Assembly: GCF_036370855.1 (NCBI RefSeq)
Contig: NC_088105.1
Location: 10,483,619-10,547,618 of the forward strand
DNA length: 64,000 nucleotides
DNA from: Dromaius novaehollandiae
Lineage: Eukaryota > Chordata > Aves > Casuariiformes > Dromaiidae
Reading direction: 5' to 3'
The notes under the pieces were generated by a model that searched no databases, was not told where the DNA came from, and worked only from the letters and a program-made list of their open reading frames with translations. The stretch's first letter is position 1, and each line of letters starts with the position of its first letter. A program made the position numbers and the translations under genes. Of the stretch, positions 1 to 10,321 are shown one piece after another.

Positions 1-1249
1 GGGGAAGCTCTGCTCTGCAGGTCTGACATCCCTTGAGGCCCCATCTACCACCGAAATGCAGAAGGAGCTGCTGCAGGCTGCTCCGCTCAGTGTTGTCAAA
101 GCTTGTAAGACTATTAGAAGTAGCAGCTGAAAACAAATTAAACTCTCCACAGCCCTTTTCTGACTGCATGTCCTCTACCAAAAATCTCCCTGATCCCTTA
201 CTTAAGGACTTCTCTATACAGCAAACCACACTAACTGAAATATTAAGTAGCTTTAGATGCCTTAAGGCATCTGCAATGGAGAACGGATTCTCATCTTACA
301 CTCTTGGAAATGAATGACCATGTTTAGCCACCTGGTTTGGGTTCCCTGTGTCGTACTCTGATTAAAGCTGTGGTGACGGACTCTACCACAGCACTGCAAA
401 CACACTACCGTTAACAATTCTGCCCTATGTTTTACAAAAAGCTGATGTTTGGCTAAAGTTTTTTCTCATTCTATCATTGTTTTATCACATTTGGGTAGAC
501 TAGATGGTTTATATGAGAGATTCAATGCCGGACACAGCCACAAAACCAAATTTTGCCTAGAAAAATCAAGACAATATTTTAGAATAAACTTCCCTGGATG
601 GGGGGGAACCAGGAGATAAAATGAGCAATGCAGACTAATTTTTGCAGGATCAGGAAGAACACCAACCTGGGGAAAAATAAGCTTGCTAAAGATGTGCTGT
701 TGCAGAAGACAAGCGACAGAAATCTGGATGTATAATGAGATGCAGAAGAGAAACAAATGGGAAAGCCAGTGAACAGAAGCCAGCTGAGAACTATGAAGTC
801 CTGTCTCTAATCCTGCAGTGACAGAAAGTTCACAGGCAACTGCTGCACTTCATTACAAAATACTTGATCCAAACAAGCCATTGCCTTGAAGTGGGATAAC
901 ACGCTTATCCTGGGGCATGCAGATAGAAAAGCTGGAAATTTGTGAAGGGAAAGAAGGGAGCGATATGTCGGGTATGAAAGGAGCATCTACACCATCGTTT
1001 TTTCAGAGGTGTTGAGCGTACCAAGCCTCGTTAGCTTCACACAGGGAGAAATTTGCCTGCCCTATCCAGGAATTTCTGTTACGTTCTTTGTACGGTTGTG
1101 TTGTGTGTGGAAAACGGGGAGAACCGCTGGAGACCAAGGCTCGAGCACAGCGCTGATGAGCTGAACCTACTCCTCTAGGCGTGAAGGAAGGATTTCACTC
1201 TTTAGCTTGGCCTGACTCGCTCTGTAAAGCTTCTCTCTGCCTTAGCCCT
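1..1249. other. Left-edge DNA with no supportable gene
   Basis: I see no exon here that I can defend. An acceptor-like CTGCTCTGCAG near position 20 is followed by a short open stretch to a TGA near 130, and an ATTAAA lies near 361. None of this can be tied to a family. If the signal-peptide exon at 2111-2189 is real, this stretch would be its first intron. Confidence 0.5.
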
Positions 1250-2700
1250 ACAGCAAAGGGGTGAGTAGAGGAGGCAACCGGTGTCTGTGAAGATAAAACG
1301 CAGTGAAAACAAGGCATTTGAGCTTTACAACGAAGGCGGCCCCGGAACAGGACGCGCTGCTGCTCAAAGCCGGGTTATCGCAAGAGAGCCGCGGGGTCTG
1401 GTCTCCACTGTGTTTCAGACGGCTCATGCGAGAGAGCTTCACCGCAGCCGCGGCTTTGCCTACAGGTCTCTCCTCTTCCTTCAGCAACGCAGGACCGCTT
1501 TCGCAGCGGAGAAACCCGGCTGGTCCCCCCCGGGGAAGGCGAGCATGGAGCAGCGGTGGGCTCGGCGACCCCGAGCGCCGGGGCCCCACGGTCATCATGG
1601 AGGCCGCGGCCACCGGCCCGGCCTGGGGACGGGGCAGGGCGCTGGCGGGGGCGTCGCAGCCGCCGCCGTGCAACAAGTGTCAGGAGGCAGGGGAGCGCCC
1701 TGGCGCAGGCCGGGCTGGCGGCGGCCTCTGCGGAGGGCAGCGGGGCTCGGGGCGCAGACACGTGCGGCGGGGACGGGGCTGCCCGAGCGCCCGCCCGAGG
1801 CTGTGGCAGGAGGGAGGGAGAGGGCGGAGGGGGAAATCCGTGTTTTCGGCCCAGAACGGGCGCCACCCCCCCGCCGGCGCCGAGGGCAGCGTCCCCCCGC
1901 CGCCCGCGGGCGAATCGCCGCCGTGGGGGCAGCGCCCTCCGCGGGCCGGGGCGGCCCCCCGCCGCCCCATCGCCGGGCGGGTGCGGGGGCCGCGGGCGGG
2001 CCGGGGGCCTCCGAGCGCCGCGGGGAGGCTCCGGGAGGCGGGGGCGGCCCTGCCGCCGCGAGGGGCCGCGGGCGCCGCCGCGGGGGCACCGGCCGCGCCG
2101 CCGCCGCTTACCTTAGCGCCGAGGGGGGCGGCGGCGCCGAGGAGGAGCAGGAGGAGGCGGAGGCGGAGGCGGCGGGGAGCGGCGGCCATGCCGCGCTGCT
2201 GCTGCCGCCGCGGAGGCGCGGAGGAGGCGGCGCGGCGGCCCACCAGCGGCGGGAGCGGGAGCGGGAGCCGCCGCCGCCGCCGCCGGGGCGCGAGCCGGCA
2301 TGGCTGCCCAAATTAATGACTTTACAACCTGCCGGGCGGCGGGAGAGAGCCGCGGCGCGGCCGCTCCGCCGCGGGGGGAGGCCAGGCCAGGCGAGGGCGG
2401 CGCCGCCGCCGCGCAGACAAAGGAGGGACATGGCGGGGGCCGCCGCCCCGCCGCGGGGGGAGGCGAGCGCCGGCGGCGGCGGCGCCTGGCGGGGAAGATG
2501 GAGGCGGCCTGCGGCGCTCTGCCCCCCGCGGCCCGCCGCGCCGGCCCCTGCCCTGCCTGGCAGCTCCCGGGCCCTGCTGGCCACGGGGGTGGTGCCGGGG
2601 CGGTGTGCGGGGCGTCGGGGCGATGTCGAGACGCTGCCCGCAGGTTCAGGTCCCGCGTTTAAGCCGTGCTGATGTCTTCTTGGCGTTCAGAGGAGATCTC
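1250..2700. promoter_or_regulatory. CpG island, probable promoter of an unidentified gene
   Basis: The stretch is extremely GC- and CpG-rich, densest between about 1550 and 2660, with many GGC/GGA triplet runs. Long open frames occur on both strands, as expected from stop-poor GC-rich DNA, and are not evidence of coding. A short AT-rich patch at about 2312-2331 interrupts the island and may be a conserved transcription-factor site. Its position, about 120 bp upstream of the candidate minus-strand ATG at 2189, would suit a promoter element. The direction of transcription is inferred only from that candidate exon. Confidence 0.7.
2111..2189 (-). CDS. Possible first coding exon with signal peptide, gene unknown
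   Basis: On the minus strand an ATG at 2189, with G at -3 and +4, opens a 26-codon reading frame. It runs from an Ala/Pro/Arg start through an alternating Arg-Leu stretch into six leucines and then a small-residue GAAAPLGA end, the shape of a secretory signal peptide. It is followed directly by a strong donor (AAG|GTAAGC), leaving the frame in phase 0. The rest of the gene would lie left of the window. The Arg-Leu alternation is also what a GGAGGC repeat encodes, so chance is a serious alternative. I do not recognise the protein. Confidence 0.3.
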
Positions 2701-5700
2701 GCGTGCCCCTGGTCACCGTGGGAGCCGGGTGTGGGGGTTCCCCCACGGTCCCGCGGCTCCCTCAGGTCACCAGTGCCCAGCAGGGTCTGAAAGTGCCATT
2801 TAACAGATTAACACATTCAGAAGCTTTCTAATAAAACCATCACCGGCCGCCAAAACCAACCCTCAGTCTCACAACTGCTCGCAGTCTGCCTCTCCCGATT
2901 CGTATTTTTTTCCTGCCGTCTTTATTTAGACCATAGGTAAAGTTGCCACTTGGCCAGTTTCTGACTGGTCTCCTGTGGGCTCTGTGTTACGGACGGCTCT
3001 GCTGCCTGTTGCATGTGCAGAAGCCCGTGGAGGTTTTGCATTCCCAACCCGATAACCCTACCGTCGCGAGGGGCTTTTCCCCAGTTGCTTCCCAGCTTCA
3101 TGTGCCCTGTGAACAGAAAGTAGGTGCCAGTGGTTTTTCAGCCAGCCTGTTGTTGTCAGGAGGATTTAATTTGCCACAGTGTCCACATAACCAGACTTGA
3201 GGTGGGGCCAGCCAACGTGTTTCGCTGTAGGTGTAAGCCGTGTTCAGAGCATGGGCTGCTTGCAGGGAACTGGTTTGCACTGATCTCCTACGCTCCGGAA
3301 GCTGCCTAAGATTTCAGTCTCTTGCTTGTTCCATTGAATTGAGATTCATCAGCCAACTGTCTCTCTTAAAAGCCTTAAACGCAGTCAGGAGCATCAAAGC
3401 GTATTGCCTTTGGCAGGGAGGACGGGTGTCGGTGGCTGCTGTTGCAGCCGGTCCTGCAGGACGGAAGCAGAGCATCTAGCAGGACCTGCGGGGATTTCCT
3501 CTCCCCACAGCCCATTTGCAGATGTCACGGAGGGAAGCGGTCTGCCGGCAGGGAAAGCCCTGGGGTCATGGTTATGCAGGCTGAGAGTTTAGAAGAATGC
3601 AGGCAAGGCACCAGGCTGGCATATAAAGGTCTTTGGACATCTCTGTATTTCTGTGTGTGCATGTTCTGCTCTCTGCCCTCCAACATTTGTCTCCCATTGA
3701 CCAAGCTGCTGGAGGGAGCCTCTGTCTTTTATAGAAATCTTTCTTGCTGACTTCAGGGATGTTGCACTGGGTTTTTAGTCAGTTCCACTGGCAGAGAAAG
3801 TCCAGTGAATTAACTGTCTTGATCTGGTACTTGCCACAGTATAGATGCCCCATCGATTGGGATGGCAGGATATGTTGTGGATGAACACAGACAGTCTTGC
3901 TTTTTCCCGTCGGTCAAGTTTTGGCACTTTCTGGTGACCATATGGGCATGTCCTGTGCAATCCTCCAGGGATGTGGTAGAGCTGGAGCTCTGCTGTCACT
4001 GAGAGAGATGAAGCAGGAAGATCAGACTGCAATATAGACGTCCCTCAACCGGGGCGGCAAAATGCAGACTGTGCCCCACCGGTGCCAGGTGCGGCTTGGG
4101 GGTCTCGGAGCAGCCCGTTGCTGTTCCCTTCGGAGCAGGCCTGCCTGATCTCTCACTGCAGAGCAGGGCTTGATCTCAGTCTCCTGTCCCGAGCAAAGTC
4201 CTCTTGTGTGTGCTAAGCAGATGCTGAGGTTTTGTCCCCCTTCTCTGCTCTTCCCTCCTGCCAGGCTAGTGCATTTAGCCATTTTTAGCAAACTGACTCG
4301 TCACAGACCCAGGACAGAGTTGCACTGAGATCAAACAGTCTTCAGTATAGCTTCAGAGTCGACATGCTGCCTCAGTACCCGGAGCAGGGACGTGAGCTCA
4401 TAGGAGAGGCTTAGCACAACACAATGTCTTTGCCGGGAGCAGAATGACAGCTGTGGAGGGCATTAAAAAATGGACAAACAAGCCCCCTGCTTGGCTAGAA
4501 AAGCTGGGACAGAGACATCCACAAGGCCTCCAGGTTGTTCCAGCTTCAGTCTGAGCTGGTGCAGAGGGAAAAAGAGAGATGTGGGGTGACATTACCGTCC
4601 CAGGTGCTGGCTGCTGCCAGCACACGAGGGCAGCCTGCAGAGGTGGACGCCGCTGCCCAGCCTGGCTTGTGCAGCGTGGATGGGGTGATCTGCCTTAAAC
4701 GCTGAGGCTAGGGGAGAGAAATGACAGCTCACAAGGCAGTTGGATGCTTGCTCGGATAATCAACGCTAATTTGGTGGCAGAGCAGTCCAGACTGGCCTTC
4801 CAGAACTGGCTTTGCCCCTCAGCAGGGCCGCTATCTAATTTTCAAGGTAATTTTTAGGGTTGTTGAGTGCCTTATTCCAGCACATCCTTCCCTACAAAAT
4901 GAGCGCTGCACCGAGCACCAGGGAGAGCTTTCACCCTACCGTGCTTCCCACCAAAAACATAGCTTCATCCTGCTTGGCTTGGCTTGGGGCTTTAGTACTA
5001 AGAGACTAAAACAAAATAAAAATAAAATAATATAAAATAAAATAAAATACAGGGAAATAGTTTGGGGGGGTATTTCATTTTTAGTAGGCCAGGTAGAATA
5101 AGAATGATATTTTCCTTTTTTTGGGGGGGTGGGGGGGAGATGAGCAATTGAAAAAGAAAACACCATTGGTTTCAGCATTGACAAAATTAACGAAAAGAAG
5201 AACAAGAAATGCCAGCACCTCCTCCACAGAAGGAGAGGCAAGACACGGCGAGGTGGGTTGCCGCAGCCGCGGGGGCTGCAGAGGCTGAGCCGAGGTGCTG
5301 CCTCCAGCCCCCAGCCCCCATGGCCGACCGCTGCAGGCAGCACCATGGCTCGGTCTCTAGATCTGAGTAGAAGCAGGTGACGCTCAGGTTGGGCATTTAG
5401 AGCACCTTTGGTGGAACAGCTCTGAGCAGAGCCTGGTGCCATCCCTCCTGTCAGGGCAGAGGTGCTGCCACAGCTGAACGGCCCCTAGAAGTGTCTGCCC
5501 TGATTTCCCTGCTGCTGCTCAGCAGCGTACGTCCTTCCCACCCTGAATTCAGCCTTTTCTTTGGAGCAGATAGAAGGATCACTGCTAAAAAGGCACCTGG
5601 TGACAGCAGATTTTCATCTGAATCCTTGTTGGGGTAGGACCGAATCCTCCCTGTCGCACCAGAGGACAACAGGAGATGAGTGATACGTACTTCTGGCAAT

Positions 5701-8700
5701 CCATTGCCTGAGCAAGTGCCTGTTTGAAAACAGATGCACGTGTTCCAAGTTTTTAGGTTGGTATGGCCTGGGCAGGGACTAAAGAAAATCCAGAATGACA
5801 GGATAAGGCCAGTTGCTCTGCTGAGGGTGACAGCAGGAGGAGAGCTATCCGAGCATAGTCCGTGCCGTGAGTCAATACCTGCTTGTCTGCCAGCAGAAGT
5901 CTTGGTGAACCCACGGTTGCCACAAAGGCGTGAGGACTGATGCATGTGATTCCCTGGTCCCCCTTACGGCTTGATCCTGTGCTCCAGCCTCAATGGAAAG
6001 CAGTCAGTGTTTGCGTGGGGCTTACGTCTGTGGGTAAAGGTCAGTCGCCAGTGTTCATTTTCAGTCCCAGGAAATAAATCTCCTGTGGATCTCCCTATAG
6101 TATGTGGAAGGAGACTCATGCAGATCACCTAGATCACATTATGAAGGTGCTGCTTATAAACTGGCCCTAGAGAAGCTATTACATCTGGCCACATTTAATC
6201 CCCTTTTCCAGGCATGTATCTGTTCAGACCGGAGCTGGGCAAAAGGATTCAATGCAAATTGAATTAAATTGGGTGTGCTGAGGTGTTGTGAAATTGGGTG
6301 CAACTGATCTGATTTTTTGGTTTTTTTCCAAGTGCAGTGGAAGGGTGTTGAAATGTGAAATATTTGCTTTCTGTATTTCCATAGTGTTGTCGAGGGGTTC
6401 AGTTTAATTACTGTCATTAAATATTATGCAAACATCAGCATGTTTCATTTTTGGTTGAATTCAGCAGCTTAAGCAGTTGTTTGTGGGTCTGTTTTTAGTT
6501 TTGCCCGTAGTTGGAAAGCTGTGAATCTTTGTCCCAAACAACAGAGAAAAAAGGTTGTTTGGGGTTCTCCCAGGAAAAGCAAATATTCACTTTGTTTGCA
6601 CAACTCTAGCCTTGACCTAAATAAAAGTTTATCCAATATGATGATCTCATTTGCTTAATCAACTGAAAATAACTAGGAAAAAAATGAGAGAATTGATAGG
6701 ACTCAGTCTCACTTTGAAGGCTTTGCTGTTTTTTTTCCCACAATCTCATTATTTATTTTTAAATAGAAGTCTTGGTTCAGAAGCAAGCAGGGTTTTTTTT
6801 TTTTTTTTGTCTTTAAAAGGTCATAAAAATATCTCCATATTGGAACAATTGTGGTGGATGAAGCTTACAGTGACATGCGCAAGCAGCATTAAGTTGCCAC
6901 TGCATACCTTGAGAATGCATTGCAAACACAGTGCATAAAATTGTTAGTGAGCTAGCTTTTAAATACTCATTTCCTTAAAGATGTTAACATAACACAATTA
7001 ATGCTTTGCCAGTTCTTACATCAATGCTAACACTGAACCGTACAGAGCAGAAAACGTGTTTTCCAAAGTAGCGTAGAGCAATGGAAAGGAGGAAGGGGAT
7101 GAAGCAACCAAGTTGGTTTTTACCCATATCTTGTACAAAAGCGTGCCTTGGGCTGGCCCCTTGTGATGCTGGACTCCAGCAGGCAGTTTTCCCATCTAGC
7201 CCAGTGTTTGTTACGGTTATAACCTGTATGAACCACTTCACACTGGTGCTTAATTCTGCAGCAGTAACTCAACTTCGTATCTGCAATGGGAGATAAACTG
7301 AGCAGCAATCACAGCTGCTCTGCCAGATCGGGGTAGTGGGTAAAACCCTGCCAGCCGTGGAGAAAAATGGGTTTTGTCTTCATATGACTAACGTTGTAAA
7401 GAAACAAAATGTCTGTTCTTTGGTCAGAATTCAAATGAATAACCCACTCTTCCTTCATTTCATCCCCTTCTCCAAGTTCATTGCCCCAGATCCCCTGAGA
7501 CAGGACAAGGCACATGGCAGGAGGGAAGAAGAGACAGGCTGTGATTTTAGGCTTTGGGGTGACTGACCGTGCCTCAGCTGAGCCGTCAGCGAGGGCAGAT
7601 CAGCAAGGCACCACTGGTGGGAGACCCAGCCAACACAAGGGCCTGGTTGCTGTAAGGAGCACTAAAATGCAGCTTTTAAAAACACTTCAGTGTTCTTGAT
7701 TAGTGTCTTGTTCAGCTATAGGCTCTGCCTTTGCAAGGCCTTGGCCTATGCTGTTTATATGGAAATAAGCCCTGCTTTGCTACAGCTGCTCCTTCTCTAG
7801 CAGGTGTGACTGTAGGCACCAGGGGCTGACACCTGGGGCTGACTTGTGTTATTAAATGCTTTAACCTGCAGCTACCCCAGGCTTTCCCTGAGTGAGCAGC
7901 TCTACCCTAGAGCTTTTACAGAAATTCAGTGTGCAGGAGTGACACAGTGTTTACAGGACTTAGATTTCTCTTCATGGAGTACAGAAGAGGAGGCACAGTA
8001 AGAAACCAACCTGCTTAGCTGAAGGTATCTAGTGTTAAGGCCAGAGATTTCATCTTTACCAGCTAATATCAGCTCTGCTCCTAGTCACTCTTAGACCAGA
8101 CCAGGGCACCAGCTGCCTGGCAGGAAGGCACCCTTGGTGAGCGATGACCTGGTGTGCTACTCTCTACGTGGTGTGACATAAACATCTGCGTTAATGTCTG
8201 CGTTCATCAGTAGAAGTTAGCTGACGAGGGGCAGGCAGAAACAGGGAAAGAAAGCTGGGAGACTGCCAGGCTGCAAAATCTCACAGTCCCTGGGCTAGGT
8301 GCAGCGTGGGTGCAGGCACCCTGGTACAGCGCTGGCGGGGCGCCGGACGGTCTTGTCCACGCGCTCCTGCCCTGATCCTGAGGACACCCCCAGGCTCTCT
8401 GCGCGCGGCAGCAAAGTGTAGCAGTGACTCTCACAGCTTCTGCCCTATGCACAGATCGGATGTCTAGGTGAAGAGGAACCTGTCATGTAGGACTGAAGCT
8501 GATGCATCAGCCCCAAGAGATGGTTGTAACCTTGTGGTGGAAAAAGGATCAAGAGCGGATCTTTTTCTTTTTTATACAGGCAATGTTAAGTTAAACTGTA
8601 TTACTCACTCCTTTACACGTGCAATCCCTCAATGCTTCACACTATCAGAGCATTAATGAGGTGGCTTTTGCTTAATTGCTGGGGGTTTGTCTTGGTTTTC

Positions 8701-8788
8701 AGAGTTCAAATGTTCTCTGATGTAAGGGTGACTCCACAGGATTCCCCTGCTTAGTGAAATGTTTAAGTACTGGCAACCTGAAATAATT
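2701..8788. other. Intergenic DNA
   Basis: No exon here has both coding character and usable splice sites. The stretch holds an AAAAT-type microsatellite near 5009-5049, G-rich tracts near 5065-5140 and a T run near 6787-6807. Confidence 0.6.
5009..5049. repeat. (AAAAT)n microsatellite
   Basis: A run of AAAAT/AAAAAT-like units with minor interruptions, within intergenic DNA. Confidence 0.85.
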
Positions 8789-8794
8789 TTTAAT
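8789..8794 (-). terminator. TOR1AIP2: Candidate poly(A) signal of TOR1AIP2
   Basis: ATTAAA on the minus strand, about 750 nt beyond the TOR1AIP2 stop codon. It is the nearest signal-like hexamer I found downstream of that gene. No clear GU-rich element follows, so the true 3' end may be elsewhere. Confidence 0.25.
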
Positions 8795-9238
8795 CAATAT
8801 GTGGGGGTTCTTGAATTGCAGGTTTGTCTGAACATGCTATATTTAGCATCAGGTCTTTGCTTGGTGTAAGTCAGTCTGTGCAAGTGGAGCTATACCAGGA
8901 CTGACTGGCCATACCCTGAACTAGCACAAGCTATGACTGTGCTAGTCAGTCCTGATTTTCTTTTTGAAGCATGACTTCAAAGTGGGGGGTTTAGGGAATT
9001 CAGCCTCCCTTTGTTCCAATGGGTCTTTTCAATTGAAGAGAGAGATGGTCTAGGTAAAGGAAATTGTGACACTGGTGTGCTTGGATGTCAGTAGACAGAG
9101 GGGCAGGGAGGAAGGGAGGACTGAAAGAGCTACCGAGCAGAAATATCTTTCTGCTGTAATAGTTAGGTTATCCATACTGCTACAAGGACAGTGTTTTCTG
9201 AGAGAAATGCTACCTGCAAAGTACCGTTCTGCCTCCTG

Positions 9239-9256
9239 CCCCCCCCCCCCCCCCCC
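9239..9256. repeat. Poly-C run of 18
   Basis: Eighteen consecutive C on the plus strand, within the presumed 3' UTR of TOR1AIP2 (poly-G in that transcript). Such runs often vary in length and are prone to assembly error. Confidence 0.95.
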
Positions 9257-9545
9257 ACGCAGTGGCAATAATGTTCTTATGTGCAATTAGCAGTTTAAAA
9301 TACCAGTTCTTCGCATCCCTCAGAAGGAAGCATGCAAATTTTTACCTTCAAGATGCAGCTGGCCGAAAGGGCTGGGTTCACTTACACCTGTCAAACCCTT
9401 CCCAAGGAGGTAAGAAAAACAAGTAGAAGAAAAAAAGCACTGGGGTGTTACGAAGCAAGTACCACGCTTGTTTGTGCCTCTGCCTGCCCCAGGTGGCCCG
9501 GACCGGCTTTCCAGCCCTTCCCCAGGGCTCTGGCAGCCTTTGCCT

Positions 9546-10321
9546 CTAGGGTTTGGTGTGCAGGTGGCAGCCTCCCTTCTCGATGGTCTGGACGGGATGG
9601 ATCGGGAGGACCAGGTGGGAGATGCGGCTCCACAGCCCGCTCAGCTTGTCGGAGTCCATGTGGTTGTAGGAGCTGGGGGTACTGGTGTCGGTGAACTTGG
9701 CCCAGAGGAAGTCGCGGACTCTCTCCTCCACCTGCGGGAGGCTGATGTGGGTCTCTAGCGTCTCCTCCTCCAGCAGCACAGTCAGCAGCAGAGCCACGTC
9801 CTTGAAAGCAGCGCTTTCATGGTCGCAGTACTTGTAAAAGATGAGGGTGGCCTCCGCCGGCAGCAACTCGAAGTGGTGTATCACTGCAGCACGGCCCCCT
9901 GCCTGGAAAGCTGAGCTAAGCTCCCTATCCACCTCCAGCTTTGCCTGGTCACTCTGGAGCCCGGATTTATCCGTGCCATCGATCTGGACTGTGCTGGCGT
10001 GCAAGGCGGCTGCATAGCTGTCAGCCACATGGGTGGTGAGGCACTGCAAGGTCTGTTCGCCCTCGCGGGCAGCTGTGAAGATAATGATGGCCGGCTCTGT
10101 GTGGTGAGACACATTGAGGTGCTTCTGCAGGATCTTGCGCCCCCGAAGCCATAGGTGGGGGCTCTGCCCTGGAAACCTGTCCTGTAGCTGGTTGAACTGG
10201 GACAGGAAGGCCTCCACCGTGGGGCTCATGGGGGCTTGCTGGGACTTGGAGGCCAGGATGCCAGAGTGGAATAAGCTGAAGTATGCCAGTAGTGCCAGTG
10301 TGCAGATCACAATGACAAGCC
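9546..10321 (-). CDS. TOR1AIP2: TOR1AIP2 last coding exon: membrane helix and lumenal domain
   Basis: The acceptor TTAAACAG|GG has a good pyrimidine tract, and the reading frame ends at TAG (9548-9546). The exon encodes the helix [15 protein letters not shown] and the entire lumenal torsin-activating domain, mirroring the single-exon arrangement in TOR1AIP1. The family-defining YKYCDHE and WSRISHL motifs are intact. Confidence 0.95.

Noticed and set aside
33-317. Open 94-codon plus-strand frame at the left edge, with ATTAAA near 361, as a possible terminal exon
   Set aside because: It starts at TTG, an in-frame stop lies just upstream, and no matching acceptor exists. A second frame from the acceptor-like site at 20 ends at about 130. 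Neither could be tied to a known protein.
1281-2672. Very long plus-strand frame across the left CpG island
   Set aside because: It starts at GTG and encodes only low-complexity Gly/Ala/Pro/Arg, as random GC-rich DNA does. Several frames on both strands are equally open.
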